From Microbacterium sp. AG238 (GTDB lineage Bacteria > Actinomycetota > Actinomycetes > Actinomycetales > Microbacteriaceae), in assembly GCF_003610405.1 (NCBI RefSeq), contig NZ_RAQC01000001.1, positions 744,001 to 808,000 of the forward strand: a DNA stretch of 64,000 bases, read 5' to 3'. The notes below the pieces were generated by a model that was not told the origin of the DNA, ran no database searches, and saw only the letters and a program-made list of their open reading frames with translations. Within the stretch, counting starts at the first letter, position 1. Each line of letters opens with the position of its first letter. Position numbers and translations under genes: made by a program. This document shows positions 53,243-61,669 of the stretch, piece after piece.

Positions 53243-54163
53243 TCAGGCGAGAGCGCGACGGATGCGGGCGGCCAGCGCCCGCGCGTCGTCGTCGAGGTCG
53301 GCCCCTCCGACGAGGATGACGCGGTACCCGGCATCCTCGAGCAGCTGCACACGCGTGAGATCGTCGAGCCATCGGCGTCGTGACGCGCGATGCTCGTCGC
53401 CCTGGTACTCGAGGAGCAGCCGGTGCTCGGGCCATCCCATGTCGGCGTGCCTCACGCCCGCAGCCGTGCGAACCGCGACCTGCCCCCGCGGTTCGGGGAT
53501 TCCCGCGTCGACGAGCGCGACGCGCAGGATCGACTCCTGGGGTGAATCCACGAGCGATCGGGCGCGCTCCAACGCAGCGCGCAACGACCGGGCTTCGCGC
53601 GCACTTCCCCGATCGATCACAGCCGTCTCGAGTTCAGCGCGCGTCGCGAGAGGACGCGTGCGGCCCCGCTCGCCGCGTCGTCCGCTGAGGAGGTAGTCGG
53701 CTGTCGCGACGAGCCACCGGTGACCGAGGGGCTGCGGACCGGCAGCGAGCCGACACCAGGCCTCGGTCGGTGTGATCACGGGCAGGCCCTCGACGTCCCG
53801 GCGTTCGAGAACGAGGCTCGTCCGCGATCCCAGAACACCGGGGCGCCGCATCGCCGCTCCGCCGCCAGCCGTGATCACCTCGAGCATCGGCGGACCGGAG
53901 ACCCAGGGCAACGGCATCCCCCATAGCGCCGCGGCCGTTCGGCCGGAGAAGAGTTGCGTCGGCCCCAGCGCGGGCAGGATCAGGCGGCAGCGCCCGAGGA
54001 TGTCGTCGGCGCCGATGGCGTCGAATGCGGCGTAGACACCATGGTGCGGATGCCGCAGATCGAAGGCCCGCAGCCTGCCGCGGCTCACGCCGAACGCGCG
54101 CGCCTCGTCCGTAGTGAATGCCTGTGCGGTGATGGGTCGTGGCAGAGGAGCGCGGCGGTTCAC
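53243..54163 (-). CDS. AbiEi-like/DUF559 domain protein
   Basis: GTG at 54163 gives 306 residues. The N-terminal 100 residues (FTTDEARAFGVSRGRLRAFDLRHPHHGVYAAF) resemble the winged-helix AbiEi antitoxin-type domain. The C-terminal part (VRHADMGWPEHRLLLEYQGDEHRASRRRWLDDLTR...AGYRVILVGGADL) is a DUF559/Vsr-like nuclease fold with the E and D/E-x-Q-type core. Such solitary actinobacterial proteins are common and of unknown function. No toxin gene is beside it. It is flanked by two related hairpin repeats. Confidence 0.82.
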   Translation of the reverse strand: MNRRAPLPRPITAQAFTTDEARAFGVSRGRLRAFDLRHPHHGVYAAFDAIGADDILGRCRLILPALGPTQLFSGRTAAALWGMPLPWVSGPPMLEVITAGGGAAMRRPGVLGSRTSLVLERRDVEGLPVITPTEAWCRLAAGPQPLGHRWLVATADYLLSGRRGERGRTRPLATRAELETAVIDRGSAREARSLRAALERARSLVDSPQESILRVALVDAGIPEPRGQVAVRTAAGVRHADMGWPEHRLLLEYQGDEHRASRRRWLDDLTRVQLLEDAGYRVILVGGADLDDDARALAARIRRALA

Positions 54164-54220
54164 CCGCCCACACTCCCCCGGCACCCCCCATCGGCCCGAC
54201 TTATCCCCACCTCGAGACAG

Positions 54221-54278
54221 CGAGAGCGCACATCTGCACGGTGGGGAGACCCCGTAACCGTGCGGATGTGCGCTCTCG
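54221..54278. repeat. Hairpin repeat B, between aroG and the DUF559 gene
   Basis: Arms of 22 nt at 54221-54242 (starting CGAGAGCGCACATCTGCACG) and 54257-54278 pair at 21 of 22 positions around a 14-nt loop containing GGGG/CCCC. A related left arm occurs at 53169. Confidence 0.85.
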
Positions 54279-54300
54279 CGCGATGCTGAAGCGCCGAGGC

Positions 54301-55635
54301 TCAGCGCTTCTCGAGCTCCTCGGCGACCAGGAAGGCGAGCTCGAGGCTTTGCATGTGGTTCAGTCTCGGGTCGCACAGGCTCTCGTAGCGCGTGGCCAGT
54401 GTCGCCTCGTCGATCATCTCGGAGCCGCCGAGGCACTCGGTGACGTCGTCACCGGTGAGCTCGACGTGGATGCCGCCGGGGAAGGTGCCGACCGCGCGGT
54501 GCGCTTCGAAGAACCCGCGGACCTCGTCGACGACGTCGTCGAAACGACGCGTCTTGTAGCCGGTCGGCGTCGTGATGCCGTTGCCGTGCATGGGATCGGT
54601 GACCCACAGCGGCGTCGCGCCGGAGTCCTTCACGGCCTCGAGCAGCGGCGGCAGCGCGTCGCGGATCTTGCCCGCACCCATACGCGTGATGAAGGTGAGA
54701 CGACCCGGCTCGCGCTCGGGGTCGAGCTTGTCGATCAGCGCCAGCGCGGTGTCGGTCGACGTCGTGGGGCCGAGCTTCACGCCGATCGGGTTGCGGATCT
54801 TCGAGAAGTAGTCGACGTGGGCGCCATCGAGCTCGCGGGTGCGCTCGCCGATCCAGAGGAAGTGCGACGACGTGTTGTACGGGGTGTTCGTCCGCGAGTC
54901 GATGCGCGTCATCGGACGCTCGTAGTCCATCAGCAGGCCCTCGTGGCCCGTGTAGAACTCCACGCCGCGCAGCTCGTCGAAGTTGGCGCCGGCCGCTTCC
55001 ATGAACTTGATGGCGCGGTCGATCTCGCCCGCGAGTCCCTCGTAGCGCGCGTTGGCCGGGTTCGACGCGAAGCCCTTGTTCCACGAGTGCACCTCGCGCA
55101 GGTCGGCGAACCCACCCTGCGTGAACGCGCGGATGAGATTCAGCGTCGACGCGGCCGTGTGGTAGCCCTTGAGCAGCCGTGCGGGGTCGGGCTGGCGCGA
55201 GGCCGCCGTGAAGTCGTAGCCGTTGACGATGTCGCCGCGGTAGGCGGGCAGCGTGACATCGCCGCGCGTCTCGGTGTCGCTCGAGCGCGGCTTGGCGAAC
55301 TGGCCGGCCATGCGCCCCATCTTCACGACGGGCATCGAGGCGCCATAGGTCAGCACGACCGCCATCTGCAGCACGGTCTTGATGCGGTTGCGGATCTTCT
55401 CCGCGGTCGCGCCGGCGAACGTCTCGGCGCAGTCACCGCCCTGCAGCAGGAAGGCTTCTCCGGATGCTGCGCGCGCGAGGCGCTCGCGGAGGATATCCAC
55501 CTCACCGGCGAAGACGAGGGGCGGAAGCGTCGCGATCTCAGCCGACACCGCAGCCACGGCGTCGGGGTCGTTCCACGCCGGCTGCTGCTTGATGGGAAGA
55601 TCGCGCCACGAGTCGAGTGAATCCAGCGTAGGCAC
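54301..55635 (-). CDS. aroG: 3-deoxy-7-phosphoheptulonate synthase, class II
   Basis: The 444-residue enzyme joins PEP and erythrose 4-phosphate, the first shikimate step. Class II features are FLLQGGDCAETFAG, VVKMGRMAGQFAKPRS, SHFLWIGERTR, GVKLGPTTSTD, WVTDPMHGNG and GGIHVELTGDDVTECLGG. GTG at 55635 lies 6 nt after TAGACT, suggesting a leaderless message. Mycobacterium has aroG near pknL too. Confidence 0.96.
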   Translation of the reverse strand: MPTLDSLDSWRDLPIKQQPAWNDPDAVAAVSAEIATLPPLVFAGEVDILRERLARAASGEAFLLQGGDCAETFAGATAEKIRNRIKTVLQMAVVLTYGASMPVVKMGRMAGQFAKPRSSDTETRGDVTLPAYRGDIVNGYDFTAASRQPDPARLLKGYHTAASTLNLIRAFTQGGFADLREVHSWNKGFASNPANARYEGLAGEIDRAIKFMEAAGANFDELRGVEFYTGHEGLLMDYERPMTRIDSRTNTPYNTSSHFLWIGERTRELDGAHVDYFSKIRNPIGVKLGPTTSTDTALALIDKLDPEREPGRLTFITRMGAGKIRDALPPLLEAVKDSGATPLWVTDPMHGNGITTPTGYKTRRFDDVVDEVRGFFEAHRAVGTFPGGIHVELTGDDVTECLGGSEMIDEATLATRYESLCDPRLNHMQSLELAFLVAEELEKR

Positions 55636-55681
55636 GCGCCAAGTCTAATGCTCGGCCGACACCGCGCCGGCCGTGTGACGC

Positions 55682-56371
55682 TCAGCCCTGCTGCTGCGCC
55701 GCGCGCTCCTTGACGGACGAGGCGTAGACGTCTTCGTACTCCTGCTCGCCCAGACGCTGCAGCGCGACCATGATCTCGTCGGTCACCGAGCGCAGCACGT
55801 AACGGTCGCCTTCCATCCCCTGGAAGCGCGAGAAATCGAGCGGCTCGCCGATGACCATTCCCACGCGTCCGACCCGGGGGATGCTGCGCCCGATGGGCAT
55901 GACCGCGTCGGTGTCGACCATCACCACGGGGATGACCGGCACACGGGCCTCCAGCGCCATGCGCGCCAGCCCCGTGCGCCCGCGGTACAGCTTGCCGTCG
56001 GGACTGCGTGTGCCCTCGGGGTAGATCCCGAGCAGGTCACCGCGGCCGAGGACCTGCAGTCCGGTGTTGAGTGAGGCCTCGGATGCCTTGCCCCCGGTGC
56101 GATCGATCGCGATCTGACCCGTCGCCTTCATGAACACCCGGGTCGCCCAGCCTTTGAGGCCCGTACCCGTGAAGTAGTCGCTCTTGGCGAGGAACGACAT
56201 GGGCCGGTCGATCATGAGCGGCAGGAAGATCGAGTCGCTCACCGACAGGTGGTTGCTGGCGAAGATCGCCGCGCCGGTCGCGGGCACGTTCCGCCGACCG
56301 ACGATCCAGGGCCGGAAGATCGCCTTCACCACGGGTCCGATGAAGATGTACTTCATCAGCCAGTAGAACAC
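55682..56371 (-). CDS. 1-acyl-sn-glycerol-3-phosphate acyltransferase family protein
   Basis: The 229-residue PlsC-type enzyme has the acyltransferase motifs SNHLSVSDSIF (HX4D), the acceptor-site segment GIYPEGTRSPDGKLYRGRTG and VIPVVMVDTD. It probably esterifies lysophosphatidate in phospholipid synthesis. GTG at 56371 is 3 nt after the ROK kinase stop, so the two are co-transcribed. Confidence 0.92.
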   Translation of the reverse strand: MFYWLMKYIFIGPVVKAIFRPWIVGRRNVPATGAAIFASNHLSVSDSIFLPLMIDRPMSFLAKSDYFTGTGLKGWATRVFMKATGQIAIDRTGGKASEASLNTGLQVLGRGDLLGIYPEGTRSPDGKLYRGRTGLARMALEARVPVIPVVMVDTDAVMPIGRSIPRVGRVGMVIGEPLDFSRFQGMEGDRYVLRSVTDEIMVALQRLGEQEYEDVYASSVKERAAQQQG

Positions 56372-56374
56372 CGG

Positions 56375-57307
56375 TCACCGCCCCCCGGCGAGATCGGCCA
56401 CGCCGATCAAGCCGGCATCGTTGCCGAGGGTGGCGATGGCGAAATCGGCGGGCGCGGCGTTCTCGCCGCCCGGAAGGGCTGCGCGATAGGCCGCCCGGAC
56501 CGGCGCGAGCAACGTCTCACCCAGCTGCGCGACGCCGCCGCCGATGACGAAGATCTCGGGGTCGAGCGTGGCCTGGAATCCGCCCGTGGTCTCTCCCAGA
56601 GCCGTCGCGACCCGGTGGAGCGCCTCGAGCGCGCCCGGGTCGTCCGCGAGGATCAGCCGGGAGATCGCGTCGCCGGGGATCGAGCCGTGTTCGTCACGCA
56701 CCTGAGCGAGTCCGGCCCCGAGCCCCGGGTCGTCGGCGATGGCGATCGCCTCGCGTTGCAGCGCGCGTCCCGACGCGTACTGCTCGAGGCATCCCTGCAG
56801 TCCGCAGCCGCACAGGCGCCCGCCGCGCTCGAAGCGAACGTGCCCCAGCTCGCCCGCCGCCCCGCGACCGCCGATGAGGAGCTGCCCGTCGATGATGACC
56901 GCTCCCCCGACGCCGGTGCCGAGCGTGAGCATCACCATGTTCGAGCTGCCGCGGCCGGCACCGAAGCGGTACTCGGCCCACCCGGCGGCGTTCGCGTCGT
57001 TCTCGAGCACGACGGCGACGCCGACGCGCGCTTCGAGCTCGGCGCGCAACGGATGCTCGACCCAATCGATGTTCGGCGCGTGCCGCATGATCGACCGCGT
57101 GCGGTCGAGGAAGCCGGCAGCGGCGACCCCGACAGCCGTCACCTCGTGGGATGCCCGGAAGTGCCGCGCCATGTCGGCGACGGCGTCGGCCAGCGCGTCG
57201 GTGTCGGCGGGGGTGTCGACGCGGATGCGGTCGACGATCGTCCCGTCGGCGGAGACGACACCTCCGGCGATCTTGGTTCCGCCGATGTCGATGCCGATGT
57301 TGAGCAC
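56375..57307 (-). CDS. ROK family glucokinase
   Basis: The 310-residue sugar kinase has the N-terminal ATP motif IGIDIGGTKIAGGVV, the EGHxxx-like sugar-site segment AGELGHVRFERGG, the ROK zinc motif CGCGLQGCLEQYASG, and NDANAAGWAEYRFG. It phosphorylates glucose or a related sugar. GTG at 57307 follows AAAGGA; a TAGACT -10 element lies about 41 nt up. Confidence 0.93.
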   Translation of the reverse strand: MLNIGIDIGGTKIAGGVVSADGTIVDRIRVDTPADTDALADAVADMARHFRASHEVTAVGVAAAGFLDRTRSIMRHAPNIDWVEHPLRAELEARVGVAVVLENDANAAGWAEYRFGAGRGSSNMVMLTLGTGVGGAVIIDGQLLIGGRGAAGELGHVRFERGGRLCGCGLQGCLEQYASGRALQREAIAIADDPGLGAGLAQVRDEHGSIPGDAISRLILADDPGALEALHRVATALGETTGGFQATLDPEIFVIGGGVAQLGETLLAPVRAAYRAALPGGENAAPADFAIATLGNDAGLIGVADLAGGR

Positions 57308-57398
57308 GCGTGGTCCTTTCCGTCGGCCGTCCGGCGGCGACCCGGAAAGTCTAATGGGGCGCCGTGTCCTGGCGCGGGCTCGGCGACCGGGTGGCAGA

Positions 57399-57404
57399 TA
57401 GAGT
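57399..57404 (+). promoter_or_regulatory. Probable fadD -10 element (TAGAGT)
   Basis: TAGAGT lies about 46 nt before the fadD ATG, giving a short leader with AAGGAG. Confidence 0.4.
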
Positions 57405-57450
57405 GTGTGTACCCTGCCAGACGCTTCCGGTACCGAAGGAGTTGCCGCCC

Positions 57451-59286
57451 ATGAGCGCCGTCCAGTTCGAAGTCCCCGCTGTCGTTCCAGCCGACCCTGA
57501 CGCGAACATCACCGATCTCCTCGTCGACCGGGTCGCTGCCACCCCGTCGCGAGCACTTTTCGCCGTCCCACACGACGGTGCATGGCGCGACATCGCCGCG
57601 GCCGAATTCCAACGCGAGGTCATCGCCCTGGCGAAGGGCCTCGTCGCCGCGGGTGTCGAGCCCGGCGACAAGGTCGCGTTCGTGGCCCGCACGACGTACG
57701 ACTGGACGCTCGTCGACTTCGCGATCTTCTTCGCCGGAGCCGTCATGGTCCCCGTCTACGAGACGAGCTCGGCGTCGCAGATCGCCTGGATCCTCAGCGA
57801 CTCGGGTGCGACGTTCGCGATCGCCGAGTCGGCCGACCACGCCGGGCGCATCGATGAGATCCGGTCGACGGTGCCCCTCGTCCGCGAGGTGTGGGTCATG
57901 GCTTCGGGAGACCTCGACAAGCTGCGTTCGGGCGGAAGCGATGTGTCCGACGACGAGATCGAACGGCGACGGAACCTCGCCGTCGGCTCGGACATCGCGA
58001 CGCTCATCTACACCTCGGGATCGACCGGACGCCCGAAGGGCTGCGTCCTGACCCACAGCAACTTCGTCGAGCTCGCCCGCAACTCCGGCGAAGCGCTCAA
58101 GGAGGTCGTCAACCACCCCGGCGGCGCGTCGACGCTGCTGTTCATCACGACGGCTCACGTGTTCGCCCGCTTCATCTCGATCCTCAACGTCCACGCGGGG
58201 GTCAAGACGGGGCATCAGCCCGACACCAAGCAGCTGCTCCCCGCGCTCGGCAGCTTCCAGCCGACCTTCCTGCTCGCCGTGCCGCGAGTGTTCGAGAAGG
58301 TCTACAACTCCGCGGAGCAGAAGGCCGAGGCGGGCGGCAAGGGCAAGATCTTCCGCGCCGCGGCGCACGTCGCGATCGAGCACTCGCGGCTGCAGCAGGA
58401 AGGCAAGAGCATTCCGCTCGTGACCAAGCTGAAGTTCCGGCTGTTCGACAAGCTCGTGTACGGCAAGCTTCGCGCCGCCATGGGCGGCCGTGTCACGTAC
58501 GCCGTCTCGGGATCCGCTCCCCTGGGCCCGCGTCTCGGGCACTTCTTCCACAGCCTCGGTGTCACGATCCTCGAGGGGTACGGGCTGACCGAGACGACGG
58601 CCCCCGCCACGGTCAACCTCGCGACCAAGTCCAAGATCGGCACCGTCGGTCCGGTTCTTCCCGGTGTCGGCGTCCGCCTCGGCGAGGACGGCGAGGTCGA
58701 GGTGCGGGGTATCAACGTGTTCGCCGAGTACTGGCGCAACCCCGAGGCCACCGAGGCGGCGTTCAACGACGGCTGGTTCAAGACGGGCGACATCGGGTCG
58801 TTCGACGACGAGGGCTTCCTCACGATCACGGGACGCAAGAAGGAGATCATCGTCACTGCCGGCGGCAAGAACGTCGCCCCGGCCGTGCTCGAGGACCCCA
58901 TCCGCGCCAACCCGATCGTGGGCCAGGTCGTCGTCGTGGGCGATCAGAAGCCGTTCATCTCCGCGCTCGTGACGCTCGACCCGGAGATGCTGCCGACGTG
59001 GCTGACGAACAACGGCCTCTCGGGCGACATGGCCATCGCAGAGGCCGCGAACAACAGTCAGGTCCGCGCCGAGGTCCAGCGCGCGATCGACGATGCCAAC
59101 CGCAACGTCTCGCGAGCCGAGTCGATCCGCAAGTTCACGATCCTCGACACCGAGTGGACCGAGGCGAGCGGCCATCTGACGCCGAAGATGAGCATCAAGC
59201 GCAACGTCATCCTCACCGATTTCGCGGACGAGATCTCGGAGATCTACGACGAGCCGGTCAAGACGAGCAACGTTCCGCTCGGATGA
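57451..59286 (+). CDS. Long-chain fatty acid-CoA ligase (FadD15-like)
   Basis: The 611-residue adenylate-forming enzyme activates fatty acids with ATP and CoA. It has the P-loop LIYTSGSTGRPKGCVLTHSN, YGLTETTAPATVN, GWFKTGDIGSFDDEGFLTITGRKKEI and the late Lys in KMSIKRNV. AAGGAG lies before the ATG at 57451. In Mycobacterium fadD15 stands in the same region. A strong terminator follows. Confidence 0.94.
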   Translation: MSAVQFEVPAVVPADPDANITDLLVDRVAATPSRALFAVPHDGAWRDIAAAEFQREVIALAKGLVAAGVEPGDKVAFVARTTYDWTLVDFAIFFAGAVMVPVYETSSASQIAWILSDSGATFAIAESADHAGRIDEIRSTVPLVREVWVMASGDLDKLRSGGSDVSDDEIERRRNLAVGSDIATLIYTSGSTGRPKGCVLTHSNFVELARNSGEALKEVVNHPGGASTLLFITTAHVFARFISILNVHAGVKTGHQPDTKQLLPALGSFQPTFLLAVPRVFEKVYNSAEQKAEAGGKGKIFRAAAHVAIEHSRLQQEGKSIPLVTKLKFRLFDKLVYGKLRAAMGGRVTYAVSGSAPLGPRLGHFFHSLGVTILEGYGLTETTAPATVNLATKSKIGTVGPVLPGVGVRLGEDGEVEVRGINVFAEYWRNPEATEAAFNDGWFKTGDIGSFDDEGFLTITGRKKEIIVTAGGKNVAPAVLEDPIRANPIVGQVVVVGDQKPFISALVTLDPEMLPTWLTNNGLSGDMAIAEAANNSQVRAEVQRAIDDANRNVSRAESIRKFTILDTEWTEASGHLTPKMSIKRNVILTDFADEISEIYDEPVKTSNVPLG

Positions 59287-59294
59287 TCGGATGA

Positions 59295-59343
59295 CGAAGA
59301 AGGGGGCCCGGCTGATGGATCATCAGCCGGGCCCCCTTCTTCG
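59295..59343. terminator. Bidirectional terminator between fadD and def
   Basis: A perfect 23-bp stem (ending CCCGGCTGATG / CATCAGCCGGG around the 3-nt loop GAT) has A-rich and T-rich flanks (GAAGAAG / CTTCTTC) in both directions. It serves the convergent fadD and def genes. Confidence 0.92.
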
Positions 59344-59350
59344 CGGTGCG

Positions 59351-59842
59351 TCAGAACCAGGACGACTCGCGCACCTCGCGCATGGCGATGCGCCGCTCGG
59401 CGGGCGAGAGCCGGTCGAGATACAGGATGCCGTCGAGATGGTCGCACTCGTGCTGCAGCGCCTGGGCCATGAGACCTTCGCCCTCGAGGACGATCTCGTC
59501 ACCGTCGAGGTCGATGCCCACCGCGCGCGCGTAGGGGTGGCGGAGCGTGTCGTGCCAGAGGTTCGGCACCGACAGGCACCCCTCGCCGATCAGCGAGGGG
59601 TCACCGGAGACCTCGACCAGGCGCGGATTGAGGATGTAGCCGATGACCCCGTCGACGTTGTAGCTGAACGCGCGCAGCCCGACGCCGATCTGCGGCGCCG
59701 CCACCCCGGCGCGGCCGGGCAGCTCGACCGTGTCGAGGAGATCACGGACGAGCGAGCGCACACCGTCGTCGACCGTCTCGATCGGAGCTGCCGTCGATTT
59801 GAGGACGGGGTCGCCGAAGAACCGGATGGCGCGAACCGCCAT
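59351..59842 (-). CDS. def: Peptide deformylase
   Basis: The 163-residue metalloenzyme removes formyl from new proteins. Its three motifs are [17 protein letters not shown] and QHECDHLDG (HExxH with Cys and two His binding the metal). ATG at 59842 follows the ParA-like stop by one base, so both are likely on one transcript. Confidence 0.96.
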   Translation of the reverse strand: MAVRAIRFFGDPVLKSTAAPIETVDDGVRSLVRDLLDTVELPGRAGVAAPQIGVGLRAFSYNVDGVIGYILNPRLVEVSGDPSLIGEGCLSVPNLWHDTLRHPYARAVGIDLDGDEIVLEGEGLMAQALQHECDHLDGILYLDRLSPAERRIAMREVRESSWF

Positions 59843-59843
59843 G

Positions 59844-61631
59844 TCAGGCCGCCGCCCCGAGACGCAACCCCTCGACCACGCTCGCTGCGAGCGTGCGCGC
59901 GGCCTCACGCGTCGCCGGATCGAGGTCGCGGAACGACACGGCACTCCCTGCCGCGAGATGCGGGTCGTACGGCACCCGCAGCACCGAGCGGACGCGCGTG
60001 GCGAAGTGGGTCTCCAACTCCTCCGCACGGACCATCGGCGTGCCCGGACGAGACGTGTTGAGCACCACGACGGCGTTCTTCACCGCGTCGGCGAAACCGT
60101 TGGACTCGAGCCACGTCAGCGTCTCGGAGGCCAGCCGCGCCTCATCGACGGAGAGCCCGGCGACCACGACGATCTGGTCGGACATCCCGAGCGTCGCCCC
60201 CATGACGGAATGCACGATTCCGGTGCCGGTGTCGGTGAGGACGATCGAGTAGTAGTGCGCAGCGATCGCAGCGACATCCTCGTAGTCGTGGTCGCTGAAA
60301 GCTTCGGAGATGTGCGGGTCGGTGTCGGACGCGAGCACGTCGAGGCGGGTCTCGTCTCGCGCGACGATCGCGGAGAGATCGTTGAACCCGACCACCTCGC
60401 CCCGAGCACGCGCCAGGTCGCGCACGGTCTTGCCGCTCGTGCGGCCGATGCGATCGGCGAGCGTGCCGCGGTCGGGGTTGGCGTCGATCGCGATGACGCG
60501 GTCGTCGCGGGCGTCTGCGAGCGCCATCCCCAGCAGGGTGGTCACGGTCGTCTTCCCGACGCCGCCCTTACGCGAGAGCACGGGGACGAACTTCGCCCCA
60601 CCCGCGAGCGGGGCCGAGATACGGCGGTCGAGCTCTTTGCGGGAGCGGGCCCGCTTGCTGTCGCCGAGGTTGATGCGATGGCCCGAGACGCTGTACACCA
60701 GGCGCTGCCAGCGCCCTTCGGGCTCGGCCCGAACGACCTGGGCCGGATCGAGAAGGCGCTCGGCGGTGAGCAGATCCGCTGTTTCGCGGCCCGGCTCGAG
60801 ATCGCCCAGACGCCGCGACTGCAGCACGGGCTCTGCCTGACGCGTGACCTGGACCCGCTCGCTCGCGTGCCGGACCTGCTCGGCGACGTGGTGAGCCTGG
60901 CGGCGGGTGGTGGGCACGGATCCGGTGATCGGCGTCGAGGTCGGCACGACGGTCGCGACGACCACCCCGCCGTCGACGGCGTCGACGTCCTCAGGCGCGG
61001 CGGCGGCGTTCTCCACTGCGACGTCCGAGGCACCCGCAGCAGCATCCGGCGCATCCGCGACGACGTCGGCGATCGCCGCGTCGGCGGGTCCGGGCTCGGA
61101 GTCGTCCTCGTCCTCGATGGTGGCGGTCACGACCTCGCCGGCGGGCTCTGCGGCCCCCTCGTCGACGGAGGTGTCGCTGTCGACGTCATCGACGGCGTGA
61201 TCGAATGACCCGTCTCCCGCGGTCTCGTCCGCCTTCGGGAGCCCGTGGTCCTCGAACTCGTGGTCTTCGACCTCGTCGTCTGCGAGCTCGTCGTCCGCAT
61301 GGGGTTCGTCGCCCGACGCGTCGTCGACACTTCCCCCGTCCTCGGAGCCGCGGACATCGGCGTCGTACGACACCTCGGCAGCGTCATGCTGCTCGTCCTG
61401 GCCGCCGCCGAGCGGGATGTCGCCGGTCGTCAGCTGCTCGTCGCCGATCTCACCGTCGATGACGTCGTCGTCGTCGAGGTCGTCGTCAGCGACGGGAAGC
61501 GCGACGTCGACCTGCGCGGTGCCACCGACGATACCGATGGCCGTCGTGTGGATGCTCTCACTGTCGGCGAGGACCGCGGGATCGGTCTCGTCGGGCTGGT
61601 TCTCATTGCGCTCAGGCATGTTCTGCTGCAT
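59844..61631 (-). CDS. ParA/MinD-like ATPase with long acidic N-terminus
   Basis: The 595-residue protein has a very acidic Asp/Glu/Ala-rich disordered N-terminus (about 1-245), a short basic link, then a ParA/MinD ATPase domain (about 345-595). The Walker A is [19 protein letters not shown] (deviant, with two Lys) and [12 protein letters not shown] follows. No ParB gene is present. Such proteins may place macromolecules or secretion machines; the cargo is unknown. Possible starts include TTG 61640, ATG 61631 and ATG 61619; none has a well-spaced Shine-Dalgarno. Confidence 0.85.
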   Translation of the reverse strand: MQQNMPERNENQPDETDPAVLADSESIHTTAIGIVGGTAQVDVALPVADDDLDDDDVIDGEIGDEQLTTGDIPLGGGQDEQHDAAEVSYDADVRGSEDGGSVDDASGDEPHADDELADDEVEDHEFEDHGLPKADETAGDGSFDHAVDDVDSDTSVDEGAAEPAGEVVTATIEDEDDSEPGPADAAIADVVADAPDAAAGASDVAVENAAAAPEDVDAVDGGVVVATVVPTSTPITGSVPTTRRQAHHVAEQVRHASERVQVTRQAEPVLQSRRLGDLEPGRETADLLTAERLLDPAQVVRAEPEGRWQRLVYSVSGHRINLGDSKRARSRKELDRRISAPLAGGAKFVPVLSRKGGVGKTTVTTLLGMALADARDDRVIAIDANPDRGTLADRIGRTSGKTVRDLARARGEVVGFNDLSAIVARDETRLDVLASDTDPHISEAFSDHDYEDVAAIAAHYYSIVLTDTGTGIVHSVMGATLGMSDQIVVVAGLSVDEARLASETLTWLESNGFADAVKNAVVVLNTSRPGTPMVRAEELETHFATRVRSVLRVPYDPHLAAGSAVSFRDLDPATREAARTLAASVVEGLRLGAAA

Positions 61632-61669
61632 CCACTCCAAGGTCTCGAGCTCGCGCCCGACCCCTTAGG

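Noticed and set aside
53243..54163. Complete AbiE-type toxin-antitoxin system
   Set aside because: Only the AbiEi-like domain is present, fused to DUF559; no AbiEii nucleotidyltransferase gene is adjacent.
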